64,000 bases of DNA from Natronorubrum aibiense. Lineage in GTDB: Archaea > Halobacteriota > Halobacteria > Halobacteriales > Natrialbaceae. The notes below the pieces were generated by a model. It did not search any database and was not told the DNA's origin. It worked only from the letters and a program-made list of their open reading frames with translations. The position numbers and the translations under genes were made by a program. Below are positions 1-8,753 of this stretch, in pieces. Each line of letters begins with the position of its first letter. The first letter of the stretch is position 1. The stretch spans positions 372,001-436,000 of the forward strand of contig NZ_CP045488.1 of NCBI RefSeq assembly GCF_009392895.1, written 5' to 3'.

Positions 1-148
1 CGCGAACGACCGATCCGACCGCCGGAGCACCGCTTCGTGACCGTTCGACGGCTTCTCGGACCGTATCCGATTCATCGGACTGCTCGTCGGGCGGATCGTC
101 ATCCCGATTGTGTACGGACAGGGAACGATCTTGGTTCGGGCCTTCCAT
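1..148 (-). CDS. N-terminal part of an unidentified protein, cut by the window edge
   Basis: A reverse-strand reading frame starts at an ATG (145-148 region) and stays open for 49 codons to the window edge. It gives an acidic, disordered-looking N-terminus rich in Asp, Ser and Glu, followed by a stretch ending AVGSVVR. Similar leaders precede some haloarchaeal formate/nitrite-type transporters, but that is a memory-based guess and too little sequence is present to assign a family. It is transcribed divergently from crtD, and the 155 bases between the two starts presumably hold both promoters. Confidence 0.5.
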   Translation of the reverse strand, partial: MEGPNQDRSLSVHNRDDDPPDEQSDESDTVREAVERSRSGAPAVGSVVR

Positions 149-303
149 TATCGGAGCGTAGTCGTAGATCCCCTAAGGGCTTGGCATTGCTGACAACCCC
201 TGCCGTCTGCTGACGGATCTGTAACGGTCGCTCACGCGGATTTCGGTCCCTCCCTACGTGGGTATGCTGTACGTTTATGCGTTCGCCGACATTCATGTAT
301 ACT

Positions 304-1800
304 ATGACATCGCTGGCCGGTGAGTCCGTCGTCGTGATCGGGGCTGGTGTTGGCGGCCTCTCGACGGCCTGTTATCTCGCCGATGCAGGTGCCGACGTTC
401 ACGTCATCGAGAAAAACGAACAGCTCGGCGGTCGAGCGAGCCGACTCGAGGAAGACGGCTTCCGGTTCGATATGGGGCCGTCGTGGTATCTGATGCCCGA
501 CGTCTTCGAGCGGTTTTTCGCCGAGTTCGACCGGACGCCGTCGGATTACTACGAACTAACTCATCTCGATCCCCACTATCGACTCTTCTTCAAAGACGGG
601 GACGAGGTCGACATCACGCCCAACCTGGAGCGAACCAAACGCGTCTTCGAGGAGTACGAAGACGGCGCGGGCGACGCCTTAGAACGCTACCTCGAGAAAT
701 CCCGCGAGAACTACGAAGTCGGGATGAAACACTTCGTCTACGAGGATCGCACCCAGCTTCGTGATTTCCTCACGCTCGACGTCGCCAGACAGGCCCGCGG
801 ACTCTCCCTGCTGGGGTCGATGCAGGGCCACGTCGAGAACTACTTCGACCATCCGAAGCTCCAGCAGATCATGCAGTACACGCTGGTGTTCCTCGGTGGC
901 TCGCCGACGAACACGCCGGCGCTCTACAATCTGATGAGCCACGTCGATTTCAACCTCGGCGTCTGGTACCCCGAAGGCGGGATCGGTGCCGTCATCGATG
1001 CACTCGTCGACCTCGGCGACGAACTGGGTGTCATGTACGACACCGATCGCCCGGCGACGGCGATCAAGGGTCGTGAAGGCGCGTTCCTCGTCGAGACGCC
1101 ACGGGGCCCGCTGCGGCCGGATCTGGTGGTTAGCAACGGTGACTACGCTCATACCGAACAGGAGCTGTTGGCGCCCGAAGCACGGGGCCACGACGCCGAC
1201 TACTGGGAGTCACGAACGTACGCACCGTCGGCGTTCTTGCTCTATCTCGGCGTCGAAGGCGACGTCGACGAGCTGGCCCACCACACGCTCGTCCTGCCGA
1301 CAGACTGGGAGGATCACTTCGATCAGATCTTCGAGGACCCTGCGTGGCCCGACGAGCCCGCCTACTATCTGTGCGTGCCCTCCGAAACCGACGATACGGT
1401 CGCTCCCGACGGCCACAGCGCCCTGTTCGTCCTCGTGCCGATCGCTCCGGGCCTCGAGGACACCCCCGAGATCCGTCAGGAGTACCGCGACCGGATCCTC
1501 GACGACATCGCCACCAACACCGGGGCCGAGCTTCGCGATCGGATCGTCTTCGAGGAGCGGTTCTGCGTCGACGATTTCGCGAGTCGGTACAACAGCTACG
1601 ACGGCACGGCACTCGGTCTGGCTCACACGCTCCGTCAGACCGCGCTGTTCCGACCGCCACACCGCTCCGAGAAGGTCGATGGCCTCTACTTTGTCGGCGG
1701 AGACACCACACCCGGCATCGGGATGCCGATGTGTCTCATCAGCGGCGAACTGACCGCCGACTGCGTCCTCGAGGACTACGGCCAGTCGACAGAACAGTGA
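304..1800 (+). CDS. crtD: Carotenoid 3,4-desaturase (CrtI/CrtD-type phytoene desaturase family)
   Basis: FAD-dependent carotenoid desaturase of about 498 residues, usual for the family. The N-terminus has a Rossmann dinucleotide-binding fold (VVVIGAGVGGLSTACYLA) followed by the conserved EKNEQLGGRASR segment. The C-terminus has the second FAD motif (LYFVGGDTTPGIGMPMCLIS). It lies directly upstream of lyeJ and cruF, the arrangement used for bacterioruberin synthesis, where CrtD introduces the 3,4 double bonds during C50 carotenoid formation. ATGs at 277 and 295 are in frame, but 304 places the Rossmann strand at the usual distance from the start. CrtI phytoene desaturase is the alternative; the neighbours favour CrtD. 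Confidence 0.88.
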   Translation: MTSLAGESVVVIGAGVGGLSTACYLADAGADVHVIEKNEQLGGRASRLEEDGFRFDMGPSWYLMPDVFERFFAEFDRTPSDYYELTHLDPHYRLFFKDGDEVDITPNLERTKRVFEEYEDGAGDALERYLEKSRENYEVGMKHFVYEDRTQLRDFLTLDVARQARGLSLLGSMQGHVENYFDHPKLQQIMQYTLVFLGGSPTNTPALYNLMSHVDFNLGVWYPEGGIGAVIDALVDLGDELGVMYDTDRPATAIKGREGAFLVETPRGPLRPDLVVSNGDYAHTEQELLAPEARGHDADYWESRTYAPSAFLLYLGVEGDVDELAHHTLVLPTDWEDHFDQIFEDPAWPDEPAYYLCVPSETDDTVAPDGHSALFVLVPIAPGLEDTPEIRQEYRDRILDDIATNTGAELRDRIVFEERFCVDDFASRYNSYDGTALGLAHTLRQTALFRPPHRSEKVDGLYFVGGDTTPGIGMPMCLISGELTADCVLEDYGQSTEQ

Positions 1801-1813
1801 CCGGGTGGCTGCT

Positions 1814-2686
1814 ATGAGCACGGGATCGACGGCCTCGAGCGACGGCGGACTCGCCACGCAGTTGTCGTACCTGCTGACGCTGTCGCGACCACGATTCTGG
1901 CTCTATCTGGCAGGGCCGGTGCTCGTGGGTGTTACGTACGCCGCCGACAGCGTCACCGACCTGTTCGCACCGGCCGTGATCGTCTTGTTCGCGTACTTCC
2001 TCGTCCCAGCGAACGTCTTTCTTTACGGGATCAACGACATCTATGACCGGGAGATCGACGCCGCGAACCCGAAAAAGGAGACGAAAGAGGAACGCTATCG
2101 CGGCCAGCGGGTCGTTCCCATCGCAGTGACACTCTGTGCCGTGCTTCCGCTGGGCTTTTTCCCGCTCGTGTCCACCGCGGCGTGGCCCTGGCTCGCGGGC
2201 TTTCTCGCCCTCGGCGCAGCCTACAGCGCCCCGCCGGTCCGGTTCAAGGCCACGCCGGTGCTCGATTCGGTCTCGAACGGGCTCTACATCATGCCGGGGG
2301 CCGCAGCGTACGCCGCCGTCGCAGGCACGCAGCCACCCGCGCTCGCCGTCCTCGGCGGCTGGCTGTGGGCGATGGGGATGCACACCTTTTCGGCGATCCC
2401 CGACATCGAACCCGACCGGGCGATGGGGATCGAAACGACTGCCACCGTCCTTGGCGAACGGCGAACCTACGCCTACTGCGGGAGCGTCTGGCTCGCCAGT
2501 GCGCTCGCATTCGGCGCACTCGACCCTCGTCTCGGTGCGCTCATGCTGGTCTATCCCGGACTGATCGGTATGATCGTTGCCTCGAGCGTCGCCGTGGCTC
2601 GGGCCTACTGGTGGTTCCCGGCGATCAACACGGTCGTCGGCGCGGCGTTGACGATGGGCGGCCTCTGGAGGATCCTCTATGGATAA
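1814..2686 (+). CDS. lyeJ: Lycopene elongase/hydratase, UbiA-type prenyltransferase
   Basis: A polytopic membrane prenyltransferase of 290 residues. The two Asp-rich UbiA motifs are visible: NDIYDREID near residue 75 and DIEPDRAMGIE near residue 200, both Mg-diphosphate ligands. In haloarchaea the family member between crtD and cruF adds dimethylallyl units to lycopene and hydrates the chain ends, the committed step to C50 bacterioruberin. The ATG at 1814 lies 13 bases after the crtD stop; a GTG at 1805 is also in frame. The gene overlaps cruF by 8 bases, which indicates one transcript and probable translational coupling. Confidence 0.9.
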   Translation: MSTGSTASSDGGLATQLSYLLTLSRPRFWLYLAGPVLVGVTYAADSVTDLFAPAVIVLFAYFLVPANVFLYGINDIYDREIDAANPKKETKEERYRGQRVVPIAVTLCAVLPLGFFPLVSTAAWPWLAGFLALGAAYSAPPVRFKATPVLDSVSNGLYIMPGAAAYAAVAGTQPPALAVLGGWLWAMGMHTFSAIPDIEPDRAMGIETTATVLGERRTYAYCGSVWLASALAFGALDPRLGALMLVYPGLIGMIVASSVAVARAYWWFPAINTVVGAALTMGGLWRILYG

Positions 2687-3563
2687 CCGCGGCTCGGTAT
2701 CATGGAACGAGGCGACGCGAACGAGCATCCAGCGACGCCTCGAGGCGCTCGTCCGCGAGAACCGGTTTACCATCGCGATCGTCTTTCCGTTCGTCGGCGC
2801 GGTGTCGCTGGTCGCAAGCGCCGAGGGGCTCCTGCCCGAGTCGCTTGCGTACAATCCGCTGTTACTCCTCTTTGGCACGATGGTGATGCGCTCGCCGTTG
2901 CTCGTCGGCTTGCTGCCGCGGGTCGGCTGGTGGGCACTCGGCTCGCTAACTCTCTTGACCGCGTACACGTACGCGATCGAAATCGTCGGTATCCGGACGA
3001 ACTGGCCGTACGGTGCCTTCGAGTACACCATCCAACTCGGGCCGATGCTGTTCGGCGAGGTGCCACTGGCCTTGCCGCTGTTTTTCATCCCACTGGTCCT
3101 GAACGCCTACCTGCTTACCCTGTTGGTCCTCGAGGACTGGAGCGACAACCACCTCGTCAGACTCTTCACCGCGATCGGGGCCGTCATCGCGATCGATCTC
3201 GTCCTCGACCCGGCCGCCGTCGCCATCGGCTTCTGGGCGTACATCCCGCCAGGTGGCTACTACGGCGTCCCGGCGTCGAACTACGTCGGCTGGCTGCTGT
3301 CGGGCACCGTCGCCGTCGTCCTCGTGGATCTCGCCTTCGAGCGCACGTCGCTGCTCGAGCGTGTCCGGTCCTGTGAGTTCATCCTCGACGATCTGGTGAG
3401 TTTCGTCTTGCTCTGGGGGGCGATCAACGTCCTCTACGGGAACTGGCTGGCGGCCGGCGTCGCCGGACTGTTCTGTCTCGGGCTGTTTCGGACCGACCGC
3501 TACGATCGCGACCTCCTGTGGCAGGTGCTGCCCTCGAGGGCGGTCGGCGGTCGTGAATCCTGA
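2679..3563 (+). CDS. cruF: Bisanhydrobacterioruberin hydratase (CruF-type carotenoid membrane protein)
   Basis: Integral membrane protein of 294 residues with about seven hydrophobic segments, typical of the CruF/DUF422 carotenoid biosynthesis family. The segment IVGIRTNWPYGAFEY with its conserved Trp-Pro-Tyr-Gly is the recognisable family core. In haloarchaea CruF hydrates bisanhydrobacterioruberin in the last step to bacterioruberin. Its ATG lies inside the last codons of lyeJ (8-base overlap), making it the third gene of the crtD-lyeJ-cruF operon. Confidence 0.88.
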   Translation: MDNRGSVSWNEATRTSIQRRLEALVRENRFTIAIVFPFVGAVSLVASAEGLLPESLAYNPLLLLFGTMVMRSPLLVGLLPRVGWWALGSLTLLTAYTYAIEIVGIRTNWPYGAFEYTIQLGPMLFGEVPLALPLFFIPLVLNAYLLTLLVLEDWSDNHLVRLFTAIGAVIAIDLVLDPAAVAIGFWAYIPPGGYYGVPASNYVGWLLSGTVAVVLVDLAFERTSLLERVRSCEFILDDLVSFVLLWGAINVLYGNWLAAGVAGLFCLGLFRTDRYDRDLLWQVLPSRAVGGRES

Positions 3564-3659
3564 GTGCCACGGCACACCGCAGCCGACCGCCGCGGCCCCG
3601 GCATACGAGGTCGAGCGTGCCTGCTCTACCCTTTTGGCGCTCGGTACGGTAGTGGATGT

Positions 3660-3821
3660 ATGGCAACGAGAGACACGATCGAGTGTCCGATCTGCCACGC
3701 CGTCCCGGCACGTGATCGGAACCTCGAGGACCACCTCGTGATGGTGCATACGAAACTGCGGTTGGCGAAGTTCGTCGTCGCCGAAACGGAAACGCTAACA
3801 GAAGCAGACATCTCCGAGTGA
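3660..3821 (+). CDS. Small C2H2-type zinc-finger protein, 53 aa
   Basis: A 53-residue protein starting at ATG 3660. It carries a C2H2 arrangement: Cys9-x2-Cys12 and His25-x4-His30, with a basic stretch after the second His. Such one-domain zinc fingers are common and mostly uncharacterised in haloarchaea; nucleic-acid or protein binding is plausible. The frame extends upstream, but the C2H2 unit sits at a natural position from this ATG. It follows cruF by about 100 bases and converges on crtB. Confidence 0.7.
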   Translation: MATRDTIECPICHAVPARDRNLEDHLVMVHTKLRLAKFVVAETETLTEADISE

Positions 3822-3902
3822 GCCACTGAACATCAGGCGTGTGGATGCTGGCATCACGTATTCCGACACATAGGCGGGGATGAGACAGTAGTTCGGCTCT
3901 GC

Positions 3903-4853
3903 TTACCGCGTCGGCACGCGGCTGCCGTGGCCGGGTTCGCTCCGGTCCGTCTCGAGGGCGGGCACGGCGGAGACGCGCTGGAAGACAGCTTCGGGGTCGC
4001 GGTTCCAGTGCCAGTGCCAGCGAGTCTTGACGAGACACCACAGTTTTCGGGCCGTCGACAGCGACGGCTCCTGACTGAGCACGTCGTAGTTCTGGGCGCG
4101 GATGACGGTGTGGTGTTCCGCATAGAGGACGGCCGCGAGCAAGACGGGAAGCTGGCAATCCTCGGGCAGGTATCGAATGCCGGCGACGCCCTCGCGGTAG
4201 AGGTCCTCCGTTCGCTTGAGTTCTGCTGCCATGGCCCGTCCGAACGACTCCGAGTACTCGAGGCGCTCGATCTGTTCGGGCGAGACGTCGTGGGTGCGAA
4301 GTGTCTTCTGTGGCAGGTAGATCCGGTCGCGGTCGACGATATCCTCGCGCACGTCACGCAGGAAGTTCGTCATCTGGAACGCCTCGCCGAGCTTGATCGC
4401 GTGGGGCAGCGCCGTCTCCCGGTCGTCCGGGTCCATGATGGCGGTCATCATCACGCCGACGGCGGCAGCCGACCCGCGCATGTACGACTCGAGGTCCGCG
4501 TACGTCTCGTAACGGTCGGTCTCGATATCCGACTGCATCGCGTCGATGAACGTCTCGATTTCGGCGTCGCTGATGTCGTACTCCCGGCGGAGTTCGTTGA
4601 ACGCAGCGAGGACGGGGCCGTCGGGGTCGGTCTCGCCGAGGGCCTGCGCCCGAAGCGCCTCGAGTTCGGCACGCTGTTGGGCCGGCGGAACGCCTGCCGC
4701 GTCGTCGACGACTTCGTCGGCGATTCGGAAGAACGCATAGAGGACGTGTGTGGCGTGGCGAACCCGTTTCGGGAGGAATTTGGTCGCGAGATAGAACGTC
4801 TTGCCGGTCTCCTTCTGGATCGCCTTGCCTTTGTCAATGTGTTCCTGTTGCAT
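3903..4853 (-). CDS. crtB: Phytoene synthase (squalene/phytoene synthase family)
   Basis: A 316-residue trans-isoprenyl synthase that joins two geranylgeranyl diphosphates to phytoene, the entry step of the carotenoid pathway encoded next door. The first Asp-rich motif is RIADEVVDD near residues 44-52, and the second is NFLRDVREDIVDRDRIYLP near residues 155-173. The ATG at 4853 was chosen because the family N-terminus begins only about 15 residues before the conserved KTFYLATKFLP segment. A TATA-like box lies about 55 bases upstream. It is transcribed toward the crtD operon but from its own promoter. Confidence 0.93.
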   Translation of the reverse strand: MQQEHIDKGKAIQKETGKTFYLATKFLPKRVRHATHVLYAFFRIADEVVDDAAGVPPAQQRAELEALRAQALGETDPDGPVLAAFNELRREYDISDAEIETFIDAMQSDIETDRYETYADLESYMRGSAAAVGVMMTAIMDPDDRETALPHAIKLGEAFQMTNFLRDVREDIVDRDRIYLPQKTLRTHDVSPEQIERLEYSESFGRAMAAELKRTEDLYREGVAGIRYLPEDCQLPVLLAAVLYAEHHTVIRAQNYDVLSQEPSLSTARKLWCLVKTRWHWHWNRDPEAVFQRVSAVPALETDRSEPGHGSRVPTR

Positions 4854-4907
4854 TCTCAGCCTCGTATCCGCAGACCGCAATGGGATGATATCAATACGAC
4901 AGATACG

Positions 4908-4914
4908 TATAAAA
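4908..4914 (-). promoter_or_regulatory. TATA box of crtB
   Basis: On the reverse strand the sequence reads TTTTATA within an AT-rich patch. Transcription would start near 4885, leaving a leader of about 30 bases before the crtB ATG. The element is inferred from position and composition only. Confidence 0.55.
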
Positions 4915-5046
4915 TAGCACCCCCTCACTAGTGGGGTTTTGATTGTCACACCAGCGAACAGGTAACGCGAAATGAAGGTTCGATCGGCAGCCAACGGAGT
5001 CGATAGCCGTCGTCCGCGCCGGTCGCGGATAGCGGCTGTCGACAGA

Positions 5047-6714
5047 TTACCGATCGGTCGGCGAATCCGCCCAGTCGTCGAACAGTTCGTCGAGAAGTTT
5101 TCGCTGTGCCGTCCGGAGATGCTGGTGGAACGTCGATCGGGAGATGTCCATCGACTGCGCGAGATCCTCGCCCGAGACGTTGCGCGGCCATTCGAAGTAA
5201 TCCGCGTAGTAGGCCGTCCGCAGCGCCGTGAGTTGGCGCTCAGTCAGTGACGACTCGAGACGGCCCAGCAGGTCCTGTGGCGTCTGTGTCGGCTGATCCG
5301 TCTCGTGGTAGCTGATCAGTTCGACCGTGTCGTAGCGCTGCTCGAGCAGGTCGTACGCAGAGCGGGCGGACTGGCCGTTCGGGAGATCGACGGTGAGATC
5401 GGCGACCGATCGGCCGGTCGCCGTCGGACGCGCCTCAGTGCCGTCCGCGGGGCTGGTGTCGAACCGCCGGATCGACGCGCCGTGTTCGGCCAGCGCGGCG
5501 ACGATGCTGTCGCGAACGCCGACTTCGAGCAGGGTCCCCGCGTCGTGGGTCGACAGGATCGTCACGTCAGTGATGCCGTCGATCTCGTCCGCCGAGGGAG
5601 AGGTCTCGATCCTGCGATCGGCGTGGAAGAACGCGATCGGGGCTCCGTCTTTGCCGTAGGTCAGTCCTCGGTAGGTGATCGTCGCCTCGAGTTCGTCGGC
5701 AAGCGCCGTTACGAACAGCGACGGATCGTCGATCGCGACCTCGAGTTCGATGACGGTGTCGGCCGCCAGCATGTGTCGCGTCTCGATCGCGTTCATCGCG
5801 GTCGCGATCGTGTCGGCGAGCGACTCGAGGACGAGTCGTTCCTGGTCAGCGAATGCGTTCGCTTCGTCGGCGAAGAGGACGAGCACGCCGTAGGTTACGT
5901 CGCCGTAGACGAGCGGGAGTGCGGCGACCGACTGGAACATGTCAGTCGCCCCGACGGGCCACCAGCGGTCGGCGTCGTCGAACGTCTCGAGGTCCTGCAG
6001 TACTTGTGGGTCACCCGTCTCGAGCGCCCGAACGGCGGGGTGGGTAGCGTCCGACTCGAGGATGAGAGCGCCGTCCTCGAGGGGCACCTCACCCTGACTG
6101 ACCCACTCGCGCGGTGAGAGTCGGTTGTTCGTGACGTCGGCCCGGCCGATCCACGCGAGGACGTAGGGGTCGGTGTCAGTGAGACACGCACACACCTGCC
6201 GTTCGATCTCGTCGCGCGTCGTCGCGCCGACGACGGCGTCAGTAACGTCCCGTAGCAAGCCGTTGATGCGCTCAAGGACGTGCTCGAGCGTCTGATGTTC
6301 CTCGCGGAGTTCCGCGGTGGTCTCCTCGACGGCGAGTTCCGCCAGTTTTCGGTCGGTGATCTCGAGGTGGGCGACCGAGATGCGGACGTCGCCGTCGACG
6401 GTAAACCGGTTGGCTCGCATCAGGAACCACTGCTTCCGGTCGGGTGTATGACAGGGGTACTCCATCGAGAACGTCTCCTGCTCGCCGTCGATGATGGCCT
6501 CGAGGCCATCGATGGCGCGTCTGGCGTGTTCGTCGTCGTCCATCGCGGCGGTCGCGATGTAGTCGACGCCGAGATGGTCGGTCTGGTGGTCGTCCGAGCC
6601 GAACTCACGCCACGCCTGATTCGTCAGCAGGATCTCGCCGTCGGTATCGATGACGGCAACGGTGAGCGGCAGCGTCTCGAGGGTCGCCTCGGCGAGTTCG
6701 TGCCGGTGATCCAT
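5047..6714 (-). CDS. Bat-like (bacterio-opsin activator type) PAS/GAF/HTH-10 regulator
   Basis: A 555-residue soluble regulator with the classic haloarchaeal Bat layout. An N-terminal PAS domain (residues about 8-125) is followed by a short coiled coil (130-160), a GAF domain (170-315), a Bat-specific segment (320-490) and a C-terminal HTH-10 DNA-binding domain (about 495-545, containing LTERQLTALRTAYYADYFEWPR). Bat proteins control bacterio-opsin and carotenoid genes in response to light or oxygen. Its position beside crtB and the bacterioruberin operon suggests control of pigment synthesis, which is an inference. The ATG at 6714 is used; a TTG lies 9 bases upstream. Confidence 0.85.
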   Translation of the reverse strand: MDHRHELAEATLETLPLTVAVIDTDGEILLTNQAWREFGSDDHQTDHLGVDYIATAAMDDDEHARRAIDGLEAIIDGEQETFSMEYPCHTPDRKQWFLMRANRFTVDGDVRISVAHLEITDRKLAELAVEETTAELREEHQTLEHVLERINGLLRDVTDAVVGATTRDEIERQVCACLTDTDPYVLAWIGRADVTNNRLSPREWVSQGEVPLEDGALILESDATHPAVRALETGDPQVLQDLETFDDADRWWPVGATDMFQSVAALPLVYGDVTYGVLVLFADEANAFADQERLVLESLADTIATAMNAIETRHMLAADTVIELEVAIDDPSLFVTALADELEATITYRGLTYGKDGAPIAFFHADRRIETSPSADEIDGITDVTILSTHDAGTLLEVGVRDSIVAALAEHGASIRRFDTSPADGTEARPTATGRSVADLTVDLPNGQSARSAYDLLEQRYDTVELISYHETDQPTQTPQDLLGRLESSLTERQLTALRTAYYADYFEWPRNVSGEDLAQSMDISRSTFHQHLRTAQRKLLDELFDDWADSPTDR

Positions 6715-6997
6715 TGGGTGCAATTTTGCGCTTGAGCCTCATAACGAAATCGGGCTGACTCGGCGGTCAGACACGGTGAACGGTCACGGTCATCGACCTG
6801 CAGGCGACGGAGTCGTCGCCACCTCAGAGCGCCGCACACCGACCCCATGGCTCATCGGCGCCGGGTCCCGTTCCGTCGAGACGTCTACCGAGAGCACGAG
6901 ATTCGCCACAAGCGGGCCGACCCGATAGGTCCGTGAAAATGATAGCTTCGCCAATACTTTTGTACGAATCCGTAGACACCCTCGAAAGAGATCAGGC

Positions 6998-7576
6998 GTG
7001 TCAGAACACACCACTACCCCAAAGACGGTCGAGTTGTGGATCCGCTCGTTCACCCCGATGAAGGCAGGTCCAACCCAGAAACGCGCCCTCGAGTGCCTCG
7101 ACGACCTCAAGTCGAGCGCACCGGTCGAGTCGATCGAGGTCGGCGTCTGGGGCAAGGAAGTCGAACGAACGAACCGGACGACGCGGATTCCACAGCTCGA
7201 GCGGATCGAAACGCGACTCGAGGCGTTCGAGTCGTGGGCGGCGCGAACGAGTCGATCCCTCGAGCCGTTCTTTCGGAACACCAGCATCGAATCGACAATT
7301 ACGGGCGAACACTACGATGTGTGGCGACTCCCGACGATCGCGCTCGCGGAGTTCGGTGCAGACGACGAACTCCTCCACGTGGCACCCTGTCGCAACGGCA
7401 ACGAGACGGTCGACGTCTTCGATCGGATCGACACACTCGTCGACGACGACACGGACGCGACGCTGCCCGGCGACGAGGAGAACCGGACCACCGAGGTGAT
7501 TGTCGACCGGCCGAACGATTGCACGAACCGGTACGGCAGCGGGCGTATCGATCCACCGCCATTTCGGTCCGACTGA
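6998..7576 (+). CDS. Haloarchaeal HTH-type uncharacterised protein
   Basis: A 192-residue acidic protein beginning at GTG. It has an N-terminal alpha/beta segment (VELWIRSFTPMK, VESIEVGVWGKEV), a helical middle (ERIETRLEAFESWA), then a second beta-rich part ending in a disordered acidic tail. This matches my recollection of the haloarchaeal family annotated as HTH domain protein (HTH_78-like), whose role is unknown. No catalytic motif is visible. It is separated from the divergent Bat-like gene by about 280 bases that look like regulatory spacer. Confidence 0.65.
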   Translation: MSEHTTTPKTVELWIRSFTPMKAGPTQKRALECLDDLKSSAPVESIEVGVWGKEVERTNRTTRIPQLERIETRLEAFESWAARTSRSLEPFFRNTSIESTITGEHYDVWRLPTIALAEFGADDELLHVAPCRNGNETVDVFDRIDTLVDDDTDATLPGDEENRTTEVIVDRPNDCTNRYGSGRIDPPPFRSD

Positions 7577-7735
7577 CGGGGGTGGGAAGACGAGGCCGTC
7601 ATCGAGAGTGGGGTAGCTCGTGACGGTCCAGTCGCCTCGAGTCCGAGACGCACTCGGCGACGAATCAGTCACTTGCTGTGAGTATCACGGTTGACGTGAA
7701 CAATTACTATGAGTGCTCCTACCATACTCGAGCGT

Positions 7736-7897
7736 ATGGTAAGCAAATCAGTCAGCGTCGGCAAGTCCCGGTGTCGGAACTGTGGGTTCGAAGCCCCCGG
7801 CGGCGATGATACATGGCGACGGATCGAAGTCCCGAAACTGGGACGAATGACGCAGTGTCCGGAGTGTGAGAGCACGGATATCATCACGAGTCGCTGA
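7736..7897 (+). CDS. Small CxxC zinc-ribbon protein, 53 aa
   Basis: A 53-residue protein with two CxxC-type knuckles, CRNCG near residue 13 and CPECE near residue 41, enough to bind one zinc ion. The stretch WRRIEVPKLGRMTQCPEC is typical of the tiny zinc ribbons that haloarchaea encode in large numbers. The ATG at 7736 was preferred to 7709, which would add nine residues of no family character. The partner is unknown. Confidence 0.72.
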   Translation: MVSKSVSVGKSRCRNCGFEAPGGDDTWRRIEVPKLGRMTQCPECESTDIITSR

Positions 7898-7948
7898 CGG
7901 TCCCGTGGCGCAGACAGACTCTTGGGTGTCTCGACGCTAGTCTGTCGT

Positions 7949-8368
7949 ATGGGACACGAAACGAACGATCGTGGGTCCGCCGACACCCAGCCGACGACCG
8001 ACAGCGAGTGGCGAGCCGAACTGAGCGACGAGGAGTACCGCATTCTGCGCGAGGCAGGAACGGAGCCACCGTTTAGCGGCGAGTTCGTCGACCACAAAGC
8101 CGACGGGAGCTACGTCTGTGCCGGCTGCGGTGCCGAACTGTTCGACTCCGAGACGAAGTTCGAATCCGGCTGTGGCTGGCCCAGTTTTTACGACACTGAC
8201 GACGAGCGCATCGAAACCCGGCTCGACACGAGCAACGGGATGCGCCGGACCGAGGTCCTGTGTGCGAACTGTGGCGGCCACCTCGGGCACGTCTTCGACG
8301 ACGGCCCCGAGCCGACCGGCAAGCGCTACTGCATCAACTCGGTGGCGCTCGATTTCGACGGGGAGTAA
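7949..8368 (+). CDS. msrB: Peptide-methionine (R)-S-oxide reductase MsrB
   Basis: A 139-residue MsrB that reduces the R epimer of methionine sulfoxide in oxidised proteins. The four structural zinc Cys are present as CAGC (57, 60) and CANC (105, 108). The catalytic Cys is at 128 in RYCINS, and the GHVFDDGP and GCGWPSF family signatures are visible. The ATG at 7949 is used; an upstream TTG at 7922 would add nine atypical residues. It acts in the cytoplasm in oxidative-stress repair. Confidence 0.93.
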   Translation: MGHETNDRGSADTQPTTDSEWRAELSDEEYRILREAGTEPPFSGEFVDHKADGSYVCAGCGAELFDSETKFESGCGWPSFYDTDDERIETRLDTSNGMRRTEVLCANCGGHLGHVFDDGPEPTGKRYCINSVALDFDGE

Positions 8369-8439
8369 CTCGGTCAGTACACGGGGACATCGAGACTGCA
8401 AGCACTATCGTTTTCGACGCGACTGCCCCACCGTCGCCC

Positions 8440-8646
8440 ATGTCCAACGAACGACCAACAGCCGAGGAGTTACGACAGGGGATCACCGTCGAGATTATTC
8501 AGGACGATCAGGACGTCCAGTCGACGGATCGGGAGCCAATCGTCGGCGAAATCGGCACGGTCTACGAGGACACCCCCGACGGGCCGAAAGTCGAACTGAA
8601 AACCGGCGTCGTCGGTCACGTGCAGTCGGTCGTCCACGACAAGTAA
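8440..8646 (+). CDS. YwbE-like small conserved protein (DUF2196)
   Basis: A 68-residue protein with the features of the YwbE family: RQGITVEIIQDDQD at the N-terminus and a C-terminal KTGVVGHVQSVV segment, which together form a small SH3-like beta barrel. The function of the family is not established. The ATG at 8440 is the only start that gives the normal family length. It lies 71 bases behind msrB on the same strand. Confidence 0.75.
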   Translation: MSNERPTAEELRQGITVEIIQDDQDVQSTDREPIVGEIGTVYEDTPDGPKVELKTGVVGHVQSVVHDK

Positions 8647-8753
8647 CGGTCGTCGATTCCGCCGCTTTGGGCGACTGTCGGCCGAGCGACGCCCCACCGT
8701 CGCCGTCCGTCTGCCGGCGCAAGCGATTTCCAGACCGTCGTCGATATCTGGAC

